Assembly: GCF_001546115.1 (NCBI RefSeq)
Contig: NZ_KQ955210.1
Span: 122,263-186,262, forward strand
Length of the DNA: 64,000 nt
Source: Paracoccus aminovorans
GTDB taxonomy: Bacteria > Pseudomonadota > Alphaproteobacteria > Rhodobacterales > Rhodobacteraceae
Direction: 5' to 3'
Of the stretch, positions 26,393 through 34,570 are shown one piece after another. Both the position numbers and the translations under genes were made by a program. How positions within the stretch are numbered: the first letter of the stretch is position 1; the number at the start of each line of letters is the position of its first letter. The notes under the pieces are model-generated. The model was not told the DNA's origin and ran no database searches. It worked only from the letters and a program-made list of their open reading frames with translations.

Positions 26393-28710
26393 GCGACGAC
26401 GGTATCCTGCACTTCAACCCCTGGACGGACTTCAACGACGGGCCACCCTCCGAGAACCCGTTCGGCTGCGACCCCGACCCAGAGCAGATCGCCGTGTTCC
26501 TCGACACGGTCTTCAGCTGGTGCGAGGGGCTGATCCCGCTCCGCGGCTTCGTCGACAAGGGTCAGGGCCGGGACGGCAAGCCGCACAACATCTGGATCCC
26601 GGCCGACGACACTGCGCCCGAGAAACTCGCAACCTTCGCCGGATGGGCGAACCGCGAGGGGGCGGCGGTCTATGTCATCCCCGGCACGGTCGAGGAGCAG
26701 GGCCAAGCCCGCGCCGCCGATGTGCTGCAGATGCAGGCCATCGTCGTCGATCTGGACGCGGGCGACATCCCGGCCAAGCTGGACCATGTCACCCGCCACC
26801 TCGGCGCGCCCACGCTCATCATCGAAAGCGGCGGGCGCACGCCCGAGGGCGCCGCGAAGCTCCATGTCTGGTGGCAACTCACCGAGCCTGCCGAGGGCGA
26901 TGACCTGGCCACCCTCTGCCGCCTGCGCGGCGAGATTGCCGTGAAGGTCGGCGGCGACACGCATTTCCGCTCTGCGCACCAGCCGATCCGGGTGCCGGGC
27001 ACGGTCTATCACAAGCACGGCCACCAGCGCCTCGTGCAGATCCGCGAACATCGCGACGTCGAGGTGGATCTTGCGGATTTCGCCGAAAAGGTCGCCGAGA
27101 TGCCGCCGCTGCCCGGTGTGGGCTTCGCCAGCGACGTTGCCACACCAGCATCGAAGCCCGGCATCGACGCGGTGCTCACCACGCCGGTGCGCGAGGGCGC
27201 GGTCGACGACTGGTCCCGGTTCCAGGGGGCCAGCGCCGCCATTGGCCATTATGTGCGCCTCGTCCACGAGGGCCGCCTCGATCCCTTCGCGGGCTGGGAG
27301 GCGATCTGCGGCTACAACGCCGCCATGCTGCGCCCATCCTGGCCGCTCGATCGGCTGCAGGCCGAGTCCGAACGCCTCTGGGCGCTGCATGTGAAGCGCA
27401 ACGGTCCGCCGCTCCTGCGCGCGGCCCACGCCGACGCCCCGGCCAGCCCGCTGCCGACCTTCAGCCTCGGCGCTCTCCTCGACGACACCAGTCCGATGCC
27501 CGAGGACATCATCGGCCCGCGCGTGCTGACACCTGGCGGGCTCCTCGTGCTGGGCGGCGCGCCCAAGGTCGGCAAGAGCGACTTCCTGATCTGCTGGCTC
27601 GTGCACATGGCGGCGGGCGTGCCGTTCCTCGGCTTCACGCCACCCCGGCCCCTGCGCGTTTTCTACCTGCAGGCCGAGATCCAGTATCACTACCTGCGCG
27701 AACGCATGCAGCAGATCGCGCTGCCCGCCGCCGTGATCGCCGCCGCGCGCGACACCTTCATCGCCACCCCGAAACTGAAGCTGCTGCTCGACGCGGAGGG
27801 CATCGCCCGCGTGGCCGAGGCGATCAGGGCCGCATTCCCCGACGCGCCGCCCGACATCATCGTCATCGACCCGATCCGCAACCTCTTCGATGGCGGCCCC
27901 GAGGGCGGGGGCGAGAACGACAACACCGCCATGATGTTTTTCCTGAAGGATCGGGTCGAGCTTCTCCGCGAGGCGGTCAATCCGGATGCGGGCGTCATCC
28001 TCGCCCACCACACCCGCAAGGCCACCAAGCATCAGGTCAAGGACGATCCCTTCCTTGCGCTCTCCGGCGCCAGCGCGCTGCGCGGCTTCTACACCTCGGG
28101 GCTGCTCATGCACCGGCCCGACGAGGACAGCAGCGTCCGCAGGCTGGAGATCGAGCTGCGCAATGGCCCCGCGCTGCCGGGCAAGCTGATCGACAAGGTG
28201 AAGGGCGAATGGGTCGAATTGAACCCGATGAACGAGCGCCTGGTGCGCAGGGAGGTCGGCGCCAAGCTCGATGCCGAGCGGCTGCGCAAGCACGATGTCA
28301 TCCTCGGGATGCTGCTGGATGAGGCGGCGAGCGAGCGCCTCTACACCGCCATGCAGTTCGCCGAGACCTTCGAGAACCGGGGCGGGCTGGGCAGCAAGCA
28401 CACGATCCGTGAGCGCCTCAGCGTGCTGGCGACCAAGGGCTTCGTGAAGTTCCTGCGCGACCCCTCGGGGTTCGGCTTCCCCGTCACCCGGTCGCGGTTC
28501 GGCTACCTCTGCGTCGAGGGTATGCAGTTAGGCGCGCCCGTCGAGGAAATCGATCCGGACACCGGCGAGGTCACCACAACCGCCCGTCCGGTCCTTCCCA
28601 GCCACTTCAAATGCCCCCAATCCGGGCTCTGCCTGCAGGTCGAAAACCCCGCCGTCTGGGTCTACCCGGAGGGGGTCGAGGACGACCTAACTCATATGAG
28701 TGAGGCCTGA
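26389..28710 (+). CDS. RepA-like helicase with N-terminal primase-like domain
   Basis: The 773-residue protein has an N-terminal region resembling RepB/archaeal-type primases (AIVVDLDAGD; KLHVWWQLTEP; HFRSAHQPIRVPGTVYH). A RecA-fold helicase domain follows: Walker A GGAPKVGKSDF, Walker B IIVIDPIRNLFDGG and HHTRKAT. This is the layout of AAA_25/RepA replicative helicases in phages and plasmids. It overlaps the nuclease gene by ATGA. A palindrome-rich gap follows, so it may start replication there. Confidence 0.88.
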   Translation: MSDDGILHFNPWTDFNDGPPSENPFGCDPDPEQIAVFLDTVFSWCEGLIPLRGFVDKGQGRDGKPHNIWIPADDTAPEKLATFAGWANREGAAVYVIPGTVEEQGQARAADVLQMQAIVVDLDAGDIPAKLDHVTRHLGAPTLIIESGGRTPEGAAKLHVWWQLTEPAEGDDLATLCRLRGEIAVKVGGDTHFRSAHQPIRVPGTVYHKHGHQRLVQIREHRDVEVDLADFAEKVAEMPPLPGVGFASDVATPASKPGIDAVLTTPVREGAVDDWSRFQGASAAIGHYVRLVHEGRLDPFAGWEAICGYNAAMLRPSWPLDRLQAESERLWALHVKRNGPPLLRAAHADAPASPLPTFSLGALLDDTSPMPEDIIGPRVLTPGGLLVLGGAPKVGKSDFLICWLVHMAAGVPFLGFTPPRPLRVFYLQAEIQYHYLRERMQQIALPAAVIAAARDTFIATPKLKLLLDAEGIARVAEAIRAAFPDAPPDIIVIDPIRNLFDGGPEGGGENDNTAMMFFLKDRVELLREAVNPDAGVILAHHTRKATKHQVKDDPFLALSGASALRGFYTSGLLMHRPDEDSSVRRLEIELRNGPALPGKLIDKVKGEWVELNPMNERLVRREVGAKLDAERLRKHDVILGMLLDEAASERLYTAMQFAETFENRGGLGSKHTIRERLSVLATKGFVKFLRDPSGFGFPVTRSRFGYLCVEGMQLGAPVEEIDPDTGEVTTTARPVLPSHFKCPQSGLCLQVENPAVWVYPEGVEDDLTHMSEA

Positions 28711-29050
28711 CTCATATGACAGCGCCAACTGTGCACTCAACGAAATCAACGGGTTACGGGCAAATAAGAGTTAGCTCCCTAACTCATGCCCGAAGACTTC
28801 ATGAAGTCTTATTCCGCAATGATTTTAGCCACTTGTCCTCCCCGGAACAGTTAGGTGTCAAACCCCCATACTACGTATGGGAGGGCCACCCCACAGGGTT
28901 GGCCACTCCTCCCATACGTCCGGGCCAGCCGCGCGCGCCGCCGTGACGGTCTGTTGTGCTTCCCGATCCGACGACGGCGGCCCCGTACCGCCAAGCACCA
29001 GACCGCCGTCGTCTTCCACCACCACAGGCCACCGGCAAAGGAGACCCATC
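28711..29050. other. Palindrome-rich intergenic region, candidate replication origin
   Basis: This gap, A+T-richer on its left half, follows the primase-helicase. It holds ACTCATATGAGT (28690-28701, at the gene end) with a near copy CTCATATGA (28711-28719), GAGTTAG/CTAACTC (28768-28785), the perfect 18-bp palindrome AAGACTTCATGAAGTCTT (28793-28810), CCCATAC/GTATGGG (28865-28881), and an 11-bp stem GACGACGGCGG/CCGCCGTCGTC (28970-29013). I see no convincing gene; a 76-codon frame at 28716 has no family features. Confidence 0.55.
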
Positions 29051-29590
29051 ATGGCTCAGCCGACTCTGATCCCGAATTGCGACGGCGCAAGGTTTGAATC
29101 GCTGCCGCTCGACGCCCCCCGCAACCGCTGCATTCTCGCGCTCGACCTCGGCACCTCGACCGGCTGGGCGATCCGCGGCCATGACGGCCTGATCACCAGC
29201 GGCACCGTCTCGCTGCGCCCCGGCCGCTTCGACGGCGGTGGCATGCGCTACCTTCGCTTCACCAACTGGCTGACCGAGATCGACCGGCTCTCTGGTCCTG
29301 TCTCGGCGATCTCGTTCGAGGAAGTCCGCCGCCACGCAGGCACTGATGCCAGCCACATCTACGGCGGGCTCATGGCCACGCTGACGGCATGGGCCGAGCT
29401 GCGCGGCGTGCCCTACGAGGGCGTTCCGGTCGGAACGATCAAGCTTCACGCCGCAGGCAAGGGCAACGCCGACAAGGCCGCCATGGTCGCGGCCGTCCGC
29501 GCCCGCGGCTTCAGCCCGGTCGACGACAACGAGGCCGACGCCATCGCCATCCTGCTCTGGGCGATCGAGACGAAGGGAGGTGTCGCATGA
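29051..29590 (+). CDS. RuvC-like / RNase H-fold phage nuclease
   Basis: The 179-residue protein has the RuvC-type first strand ILALDLGTSTGWAI with its catalytic Asp, a Glu in ISFEEVRRHAG, and a final Asp in DDNEADAIAILLW. These are the spaced acidic residues of Holliday-junction resolvases and related nucleases. It would resolve branched DNA before packaging. AAAGGAG is 8 nt before the ATG. Confidence 0.87.
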   Translation: MAQPTLIPNCDGARFESLPLDAPRNRCILALDLGTSTGWAIRGHDGLITSGTVSLRPGRFDGGGMRYLRFTNWLTEIDRLSGPVSAISFEEVRRHAGTDASHIYGGLMATLTAWAELRGVPYEGVPVGTIKLHAAGKGNADKAAMVAAVRARGFSPVDDNEADAIAILLWAIETKGGVA

Positions 29591-29787
29591 GATGGCATCC
29601 CCACGGCTACGGCGGCCGACGCCGGGATCCCGAGCAGGTCAAGCGTGAGGGCTGGCGAGAACAGGGCGTCCTCGCGGTCTCCGCCGATGACGAGCGCCTC
29701 ACTTGGCCGGAGCGTGAACTGGTTCGCCAACTCGGTGAGAAGCTCTACGGCCCGCGTCCCTCCGACAGGGAGGCGCGCCATGGCTGA
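29587..29787 (+). CDS. Small hypothetical phage protein (66 residues)
   Basis: MRWHPHGYGGRRRDPEQVKR... is basic at its start and acidic in the middle (VLAVSADDERLTWPERELVR). It overlaps the preceding nuclease by ATGA and the following gene by 8 nt, so it is translated as part of a coupled set. The function is not known. Confidence 0.68.
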   Translation: MRWHPHGYGGRRRDPEQVKREGWREQGVLAVSADDERLTWPERELVRQLGEKLYGPRPSDREARHG

Positions 29788-30160
29788 TCGCGAATGGACC
29801 GCCGACTGCGTCGCCGATCATTTCGAGGAGGCGTTCCGCACCCTGCGCAAGCTTCCGCCGGTGAAGGCGCAGGGCTACTTCAACACCTGGCCCGACATCG
29901 TGCGGACCAGCCGCGAGATCGCGGCGATGGAACCGCAGCCGATGCGGGTCTGGCCCTCGGCCGCCGCGATCACTCGACTGGAGCAGACCTCGGACTGGGT
30001 ACTCTGGATCGGCGTGGAGGAGCGCAAGCTGGTCTGGTCCCGCGCGGCCCGGGTGCCGTGGAAGCAGATCAGCGGCGAGCTCGGCTGCGACCGCACGACA
30101 GCGTGGCGGCGCTGGCAGCTGGCCCTGACCAAGATCGCCGCGCGCCTGAATGCGCAGTGA
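29780..30160 (+). CDS. DUF6362-like phage protein
   Basis: The 126-residue protein (MADREWTADCVADHFEEAF..., then VKAQGYFNTWPDIVRTSRE) ends with a helix-turn-helix-like VPWKQISGELGCDRTTAWRR. I recall it as DUF6362, common just before the late region of Rhodobacterales prophages. The HTH-like end suggests it binds DNA, possibly as a late-gene regulator. It is the last gene before a terminator. Confidence 0.75.
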   Translation: MADREWTADCVADHFEEAFRTLRKLPPVKAQGYFNTWPDIVRTSREIAAMEPQPMRVWPSAAAITRLEQTSDWVLWIGVEERKLVWSRAARVPWKQISGELGCDRTTAWRRWQLALTKIAARLNAQ

Positions 30161-30577
30161 CTCCAATGTGTTGCAACACTTTTCCCTTCGACATCTGCAA
30201 CATGATCGTGCTATTCCGAAGGCAAGATGGGGAGAGTGCGCTGGAAAGCTCGCTCTCCCCTTTGCGTTGACGGGGGCCACTTGGACCCCGGTATCCAGCG
30301 AGGGTCCGGCCGGGGTCCAGCCCACGGCAGTTTCCGGTTCCTTCCTGGCGATATTCGTATGCTGGCGGGCGAAGCGCGGCACATCGCCAGCGACAGGGCC
30401 GGATTTTTGGGAAGCCACCCGGAAGCCGCTGCCTAGTAAACCCGCCTGAAACACCGCAAAATCAAACCCTTGAAGCTGGACACCCGTGGTGGCCGCTGGA
30501 CCCCGCGTGGAGTCCAGTCTGGACGCCGGAGTCCGGAAGCCAGGGGTTTCCACCCTGATCCGAGGAATGACCCGACG
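30161..30577. other. Intergenic region between early and modification genes
   Basis: This 417-bp stretch holds a terminator (30229-30263) and repeated GGACCCC/GGGGTCC elements: TGGACCCC at 30282-30289, its inverse GGGGTCCA at 30312-30319, and TGGACCCC again at 30497-30504. I see no convincing gene. A promoter for the downstream methyltransferases is expected here but I could not place it. Confidence 0.5.
30229..30263 (+). terminator. Terminator of the replication operon
   Basis: GGGGAGAG and CTCTCCCC form an 8-bp stem with a 16-nt loop, followed by TTT. It lies 70 nt after the DUF6362-like gene and would end the early transcript. Confidence 0.65.
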
Positions 30578-31954
30578 ATGACGCTGAGCTTCGCCCCTGA
30601 GCGGATCGAGACCTGGCCGCTTGCGCGCCTTCAGCCCTACGCCCGCAATGCGAAGGCGCATGGCGCGGACCAAGTCGCGAAGATCGCCGCCAGCATGGCC
30701 GAGTTCGGCTGGACCGTGCCCTGCCTCGTCGGCGAGGACGGCGAGTTGATCGCGGGCCATGGCCGGGTGCTCGCCGCCACTCAGCTCGGGTTGACCGAGG
30801 CGCCGGTGATCGTGCTCGGGCATCTGACCGAGGCGCAGCGGCGGGCTTATCGCATCGCGGACAACAAGCTGACCGAACTCGGGACCTGGGACGAGGCGCT
30901 GCTGTCGGCGGAACTGAACGATCTGCTGGCCGAGGATTTCGACCTGTCGCTGGTCGGCTTCTCCGACGGCGAACTCGACAAGCTGCTGGCCTACGTGCCG
31001 GAGGGGGACGGGGAAGAAGGTGGCGCCGGGGGCTCCGTGCCGCCGGTGACCATCCCAGAGCCGCCGCGCAATCCGGCGTCGCGCCCCGGCGATCTCTGGA
31101 TCCTCGGGGACCACCGGCTGCTTTGCGGCGACAGCACCAGCGCTGCCGACGTGCGCCGCCTGATGAATGGCGAGCGCGCAATTCTGTTCGCGACGGACCC
31201 GCCGTATCTGGTGGACTACGACGGCTCGAACCATCCGACCCGGAACAAGGACTGGTCAGCGTCTTACGGCACCACGTGGGACGACAGTTCGCAGGGCGCG
31301 GAGCTCTACGACGGCTTCATCGCCGCGGCCGTGGCCGAGGCGATCACTGATGACGCGGCCTGGTACTGCTGGCACGCCTCGCGCCGCCAGGCGATGCTGG
31401 AGGCTTGCTGGGAAAAGGCCGGCGCTTTCGTCCACCAGCAGATCATCTGGGTGAAGGACCGCGGTGTCCTGACGCGGTCGCATTACCTCTGGAAGCACGA
31501 GCCTTGCTTCATGGGATGGCGCCGCCCGAACCGCCCGCCGAAGGTCGCCGAGGAAACGCTGCCCTCGACATGGGCGCTACCGTCCTTCGCCAAGGACGAA
31601 CGCCCCGATCACCCGACGCCGAAACCCCTCGACGCCTTCGGCATCCCGATGCGCCAGCACGTCGCCCGCGGCGGGCTGTGCTATGAGCCGTTCTCGGGCT
31701 CGGGCTCGCAGATCATGGCGGGCGAGGCCAACGGCCGCCGCGTCTTCGCGATGGAAATCAGCCCGGCCTATGTCGATGTCGCCGTGGAGCGCTGGCAGGC
31801 CGAGACCGGCCGCGACGCGACCCTAGACGGCGACGGTCGGACCTTCGCGCAGGTGAGAATCGAGCGGCTGGGCGACGATGCCGACGCACGGGCCGATGCG
31901 ACGGACACGGACGCCGCCCCCGAACCCGCGCGAAAGCGCAAGACCGCCGCGTGA
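30578..31954 (+). CDS. ParB-domain DNA methyltransferase fusion
   Basis: The 458-residue protein joins an N-terminal ParB/Srx-type domain (WPLARLQPYARNAKAHG; LIAGHGRVLAA) to a DNA methyltransferase domain with DPPY (FATDPPYLVDYDG) and a C-terminal SAM site (CYEPFSGSGSQIMAGE), the permuted order of beta-class enzymes. It should methylate N6-adenine or N4-cytosine, probably protecting phage DNA from restriction. The ATG at 30578 gives a clean domain start. Confidence 0.9.
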   Translation: MTLSFAPERIETWPLARLQPYARNAKAHGADQVAKIAASMAEFGWTVPCLVGEDGELIAGHGRVLAATQLGLTEAPVIVLGHLTEAQRRAYRIADNKLTELGTWDEALLSAELNDLLAEDFDLSLVGFSDGELDKLLAYVPEGDGEEGGAGGSVPPVTIPEPPRNPASRPGDLWILGDHRLLCGDSTSAADVRRLMNGERAILFATDPPYLVDYDGSNHPTRNKDWSASYGTTWDDSSQGAELYDGFIAAAVAEAITDDAAWYCWHASRRQAMLEACWEKAGAFVHQQIIWVKDRGVLTRSHYLWKHEPCFMGWRRPNRPPKVAEETLPSTWALPSFAKDERPDHPTPKPLDAFGIPMRQHVARGGLCYEPFSGSGSQIMAGEANGRRVFAMEISPAYVDVAVERWQAETGRDATLDGDGRTFAQVRIERLGDDADARADATDTDAAPEPARKRKTAA

Positions 31955-31955
31955 C

Positions 31956-33053
31956 ATGCATGACCTGGCTTTACCTTCCTCCGGACGCGCTTCCGGAGCC
32001 GGAGACGCATGCCTCTTCGGCCTCTCCCTCTGCTCCGGCGCAGGCGGGCTCGATCTCGGGCTTGTCCTCGCCATCCCCGGATATCGTGCTGTGGGCTATG
32101 TCGAACGGGAAACCTTCGCCGCAGCCACTCTCGTGGCGCGGATGGAAGATGCGTCCCTGGATCGCGCGCCTGTCTGGGACGACATTGGCACCTTCGATGG
32201 CCGCCCGTGGCGCGGCGCGGTGGACATCGTCACTGCGGGCTATCCGTGCCAGCCGTTCTCCGTCGCGGGCAAGCGCCGGAGTACCGACGACCCGCGCCAC
32301 CTCTGGCCCCATGTCGCCCGCATCATCGACGAGGTCCGGCCGCCCTTCGTCTTCCTCGAGAATGTCGCCCATCATCTCCGCCTCGGCTTCCCCGAAGTCG
32401 CCGCAGGACTGGTCGTCATGGGCTACCGCCTTGCGGCAGGCCTCTTCACGGCGGCGGAAGTCGGCGCGCCCCACAAGCGCGAGCGGCTGTTCATCCTCGC
32501 CGTCCGAGAGGGGGACAAGTTGGCCGACCCCGCGCGCCTGCTCTGGGACCCGGTCGAGTGGCGGGAACCGGACGGAGCTGCTGCGGCTCTGGCCGACGCC
32601 CCGGGCCAGCGCCAACGAGAACCGGCAGACGAAGCCGACGCCCTCGCAGGAAGCCGGTCAGCACGGGATGAACCTTGCGACGACGGCTGCGATGTGGCCG
32701 ACGCCGATGGCCAACGACGGCTGCAAGCCGAGCGCGGGCAACCGCCGCTCGGCCGACCTGACCCATTCTGCGGGGATGTGGATGACGCCGACGGCCCGCG
32801 ATCACAAGGACGGAGCGACGACACTCGCGAACACGCCGGTCAACGGCCTGCTTGGCCGCCAAGTCCTGGTGACGCCGATGGCTGGGAACGATACCTGCGA
32901 TGTGCGCCGAACCTTGAACCCGCTGTTCGTCGAGGCACTGATGGGCTGGCCCACCGGGTGGACCGGCTTCGCCTCTGTGGAAATGGAGTGGTGCCGCTGG
33001 TTGCGGCGCATGCGCTGCGAACTCTGGCAGCTGAATTGCTGGCCGATGATTGA
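31956..33053 (+). CDS. C5 cytosine DNA methyltransferase
   Basis: The 365-residue product has the C5-methyltransferase motifs in order: I (LSLCSGAGGLDLGL), IV with catalytic Cys (GYPCQPFSVAGKR), VI (FLENVAHH), VIII (HKRERLFILAV) and X (LCGNGVVPLVAAHAL). It would methylate cytosine and protect phage DNA. Between VIII and X the sequence is low-complexity (repeated ADA/DAD). The +1 frame over the same DNA also reads like a phage family (WPTP repeats, LMGWPTGW), see the separate entry. The start ATG lies 2 nt after the preceding stop. Confidence 0.85.
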   Translation: MHDLALPSSGRASGAGDACLFGLSLCSGAGGLDLGLVLAIPGYRAVGYVERETFAAATLVARMEDASLDRAPVWDDIGTFDGRPWRGAVDIVTAGYPCQPFSVAGKRRSTDDPRHLWPHVARIIDEVRPPFVFLENVAHHLRLGFPEVAAGLVVMGYRLAAGLFTAAEVGAPHKRERLFILAVREGDKLADPARLLWDPVEWREPDGAAAALADAPGQRQREPADEADALAGSRSARDEPCDDGCDVADADGQRRLQAERGQPPLGRPDPFCGDVDDADGPRSQGRSDDTREHAGQRPAWPPSPGDADGWERYLRCAPNLEPAVRRGTDGLAHRVDRLRLCGNGVVPLVAAHALRTLAAELLADD

Positions 33054-33066
33054 GGGGGCGACATGA
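32515..33066 (+). other. Alternative (+1) frame with phage methyltransferase-like C-terminus
   Basis: In the frame +1 to the C5 methyltransferase the DNA encodes repeated WPTP motifs (SWPTPRA, LWPTPRASANENRQ, MWPTPMAND, MTPTARDHKDG) and ends with LNPLFVEALMGWPTGWTGF, a pattern I know from many phage methyltransferase-type proteins. Its TGA overlaps the next gene's ATG (ATGA), as is usual in this prophage. A GGGGG tract at 32510-32514 sits where the two frames could be joined. Whether this frame is translated, by shifting or by an internal start, cannot be told from one sequence. Confidence 0.5.
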
Positions 33067-33278
33067 AGCAGTCGCGCCTCATGTCGCTGGTCGAATCCGT
33101 CGCCAACGTGATCGTCGGCTATGGCGTCGCGGTGGCCACGCAGATCCTGATCTTCCCGGTCTTCGGGCTGCACACGACACTGGCCCAGAACCTGAAGATG
33201 GGCGCGGTCTTCACAGTGGTCAGCATCGCGCGGTCCTACGTCCTGCGGCGGCTGTTCGAACGGCTGCGGCGAGCCTGA
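33063..33278 (+). CDS. Small membrane protein (DUF7220-like)
   Basis: The 71-residue protein has two hydrophobic segments (VESVANVIVGYGVAVATQIL and the NLKMGAVFTVVSIARSYVLR region) and basic ends, typical of a small inner-membrane phage protein I recall as DUF7220. Its function is unknown. Its ATG overlaps the stop of the alternative frame upstream. Confidence 0.78.
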   Translation: MKQSRLMSLVESVANVIVGYGVAVATQILIFPVFGLHTTLAQNLKMGAVFTVVSIARSYVLRRLFERLRRA

Positions 33279-33322
33279 TCCGGCGGCTGGCGGTCCGGCT
33301 CCTGCGCTGGTAGCCTTCAGGC

Positions 33323-33520
33323 ATGTCCGAAGGCTGGCAACATATCGAGATCAACGATCATGGGACCATCGTCGTCCTGCGTCCGATTTCGGACGAGGGA
33401 CGGGACTGGCTTGCGGAGCATGTCGGCGAGCCGGAACCGGGTGGCATCTACACCTGCGAGCCGCGGATGGCGCAGGATATCCTGCAGGCCGCCGCCCGCG
33501 ATCTGCTGTCGTGGCAATGA
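33323..33520 (+). CDS. Small hypothetical protein (65 residues)
   Basis: MSEGWQHIEINDHGTIVVLR... is acidic, with a short beta-rich start and a helical C-terminus (EPRMAQDILQAAARDLLSW). No family is recognised. It ends where the terminator of the converging gene begins. Confidence 0.65.
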   Translation: MSEGWQHIEINDHGTIVVLRPISDEGRDWLAEHVGEPEPGGIYTCEPRMAQDILQAAARDLLSWQ

Positions 33521-33547
33521 AAAACCGCCGCCCGGTCGGGGCGGCGG
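33520..33547 (-). terminator. Terminator of the DUF3489-type gene
   Basis: Read on the minus strand, CCGCCGCCCC, a short loop and GGGCGGCGG are followed by TTTTT, a typical Rho-independent terminator 23 nt after the stop at 33570. It overlaps the stop of the converging 65-residue gene. Confidence 0.85.
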
Positions 33548-33569
33548 CGGTAGCAATCTTCTCGCGGCG

Positions 33570-34142
33570 TCAGGCGGCGGGAAGCCGATAGACCCGCCCG
33601 CGCCCCTCGACTTTCTCGGAGGTCACCTCGAGCCCGAGCTTCTTCTTCAGCGCCCCGGCCATCGCGCCGCGCACGGTGTGCGACTGCCAGCTGGTCGCGG
33701 CCATGATCTCCTCGATGGTCGCGCCCTTCGGCGCGCGCAGCATGGCGATCAGCGTGGCCTGCTTCGTCCCCTCGCGCGGCGTGCGCGCCTTGGGCGCGGC
33801 CTCCGGTTCGGTCGGGGTATTCGGCGAGGGCTCCTCGGAAGGCGCGTCCGTCGCGCCTGCAGGCGCGGTGTTCGCGTCCTCGGGCTCTATCCCGATGGCG
33901 GCGAGGCCTGCGTCGGTGGCGACGAGCGTGGTGCCGTGGCCATCGCCGGTTTCGCGCCACATGGGCTCGCCCTTGCGCAGGTCGGCATCGACTTCCTGCA
34001 GCAGGCCCTTGGCGAGCATCGCGCCGACCACCTTGGCGGCGGCGCCACCCCGCAGGCTCTCGGGCAGCGGCAGGGCGATGCGGTCCTCGCGCTGTGCGGC
34101 GGCACTGAGAATGATTGCTTGAGTGTCGGAAAGCTTGGTCAT
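33570..34142 (-). CDS. DUF3489 domain protein
   Basis: The 190-residue protein has an N-terminal helical region (MTKLSDTQAIILSAAAQRED), a Pro/Glu/Thr-rich linker (about residues 85-120) and a C-terminal winged-helix-like DUF3489 domain (TKQATLIAMLRAPKGATIEE; SWQSHTVRGAMAGALKKKLG; GRGRVYRL). Proteins of this type are common in alphaproteobacterial prophages and probably bind DNA. It is transcribed against the late genes and has its own terminator, so it could be a regulator. Confidence 0.85.
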   Translation of the reverse strand: MTKLSDTQAIILSAAAQREDRIALPLPESLRGGAAAKVVGAMLAKGLLQEVDADLRKGEPMWRETGDGHGTTLVATDAGLAAIGIEPEDANTAPAGATDAPSEEPSPNTPTEPEAAPKARTPREGTKQATLIAMLRAPKGATIEEIMAATSWQSHTVRGAMAGALKKKLGLEVTSEKVEGRGRVYRLPAA

Positions 34143-34232
34143 CGTCGTCTCCCGTATCGGGGCGCGCGGAATGCGGGCCCTTCTACGAGGTCGAGCCCGC
34201 CAGTCGGCGGGCGGGACCGGGAGCGGGTCGTC

Positions 34233-34457
34233 TCACTCGGCGTGTTCGCCTTCGTGGAAGGCCATGTCGGTGATCTCGCGCAGCTTGGCGCGGTAGTGGT
34301 TCAGGGTGCCGACGTGGCCCCAGTTGATCTCGTCGGGGTGGGTCTCGAAGTGGTCGGCGCTGAGGGCGGCGAGGCGTTCCAGCATCGCGTCGATCTCGGT
34401 CTTGGCGGCGATGAAGGCGTCGAGGGCTTTCGTGTTGTCGGTCGCGCGGCGGGTCAT
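34233..34457 (-). CDS. Small acidic hypothetical protein (74 residues)
   Basis: MTRRATDNTKALDAFIAAKT... is helical and acidic (MLERLAALSADHFETHPDEI). AAGGAGCC lies 8 nt before the ATG at 34457, which supports this start over upstream in-frame codons. It is co-oriented with the DUF3489 gene and divergent from the terminase. The function is unknown. Confidence 0.72.
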   Translation of the reverse strand: MTRRATDNTKALDAFIAAKTEIDAMLERLAALSADHFETHPDEINWGHVGTLNHYRAKLREITDMAFHEGEHAE

Positions 34458-34520
34458 CGTGGTGGCTCCTTGGGTCGAGTTGCATCGCTTCGTTGGAGTG
34501 ACGTTCGCTCTGTCCGCCGC

Positions 34521-34539
34521 GCTTATCAACGCGATAAGC
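34521..34539. promoter_or_regulatory. Dyad in the divergent promoter region before the terminase
   Basis: GCTTATC, spacer AACGC and GATAAGC form a perfect 7-bp inverted repeat in the gap between the 74-residue gene and the terminase small subunit. Its position suggests an operator controlling the late operon; no binder is identified. Confidence 0.5.
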
Positions 34540-34570
34540 GCATGAATCTGAATGATAATCGGAGCCGTCG

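Noticed and set aside
28716..28946. A 76-codon frame in the gap after the primase-helicase
   Set aside because: No ribosome-binding site or family pattern, and it runs through several palindromes; I treat the gap as regulatory or origin DNA.
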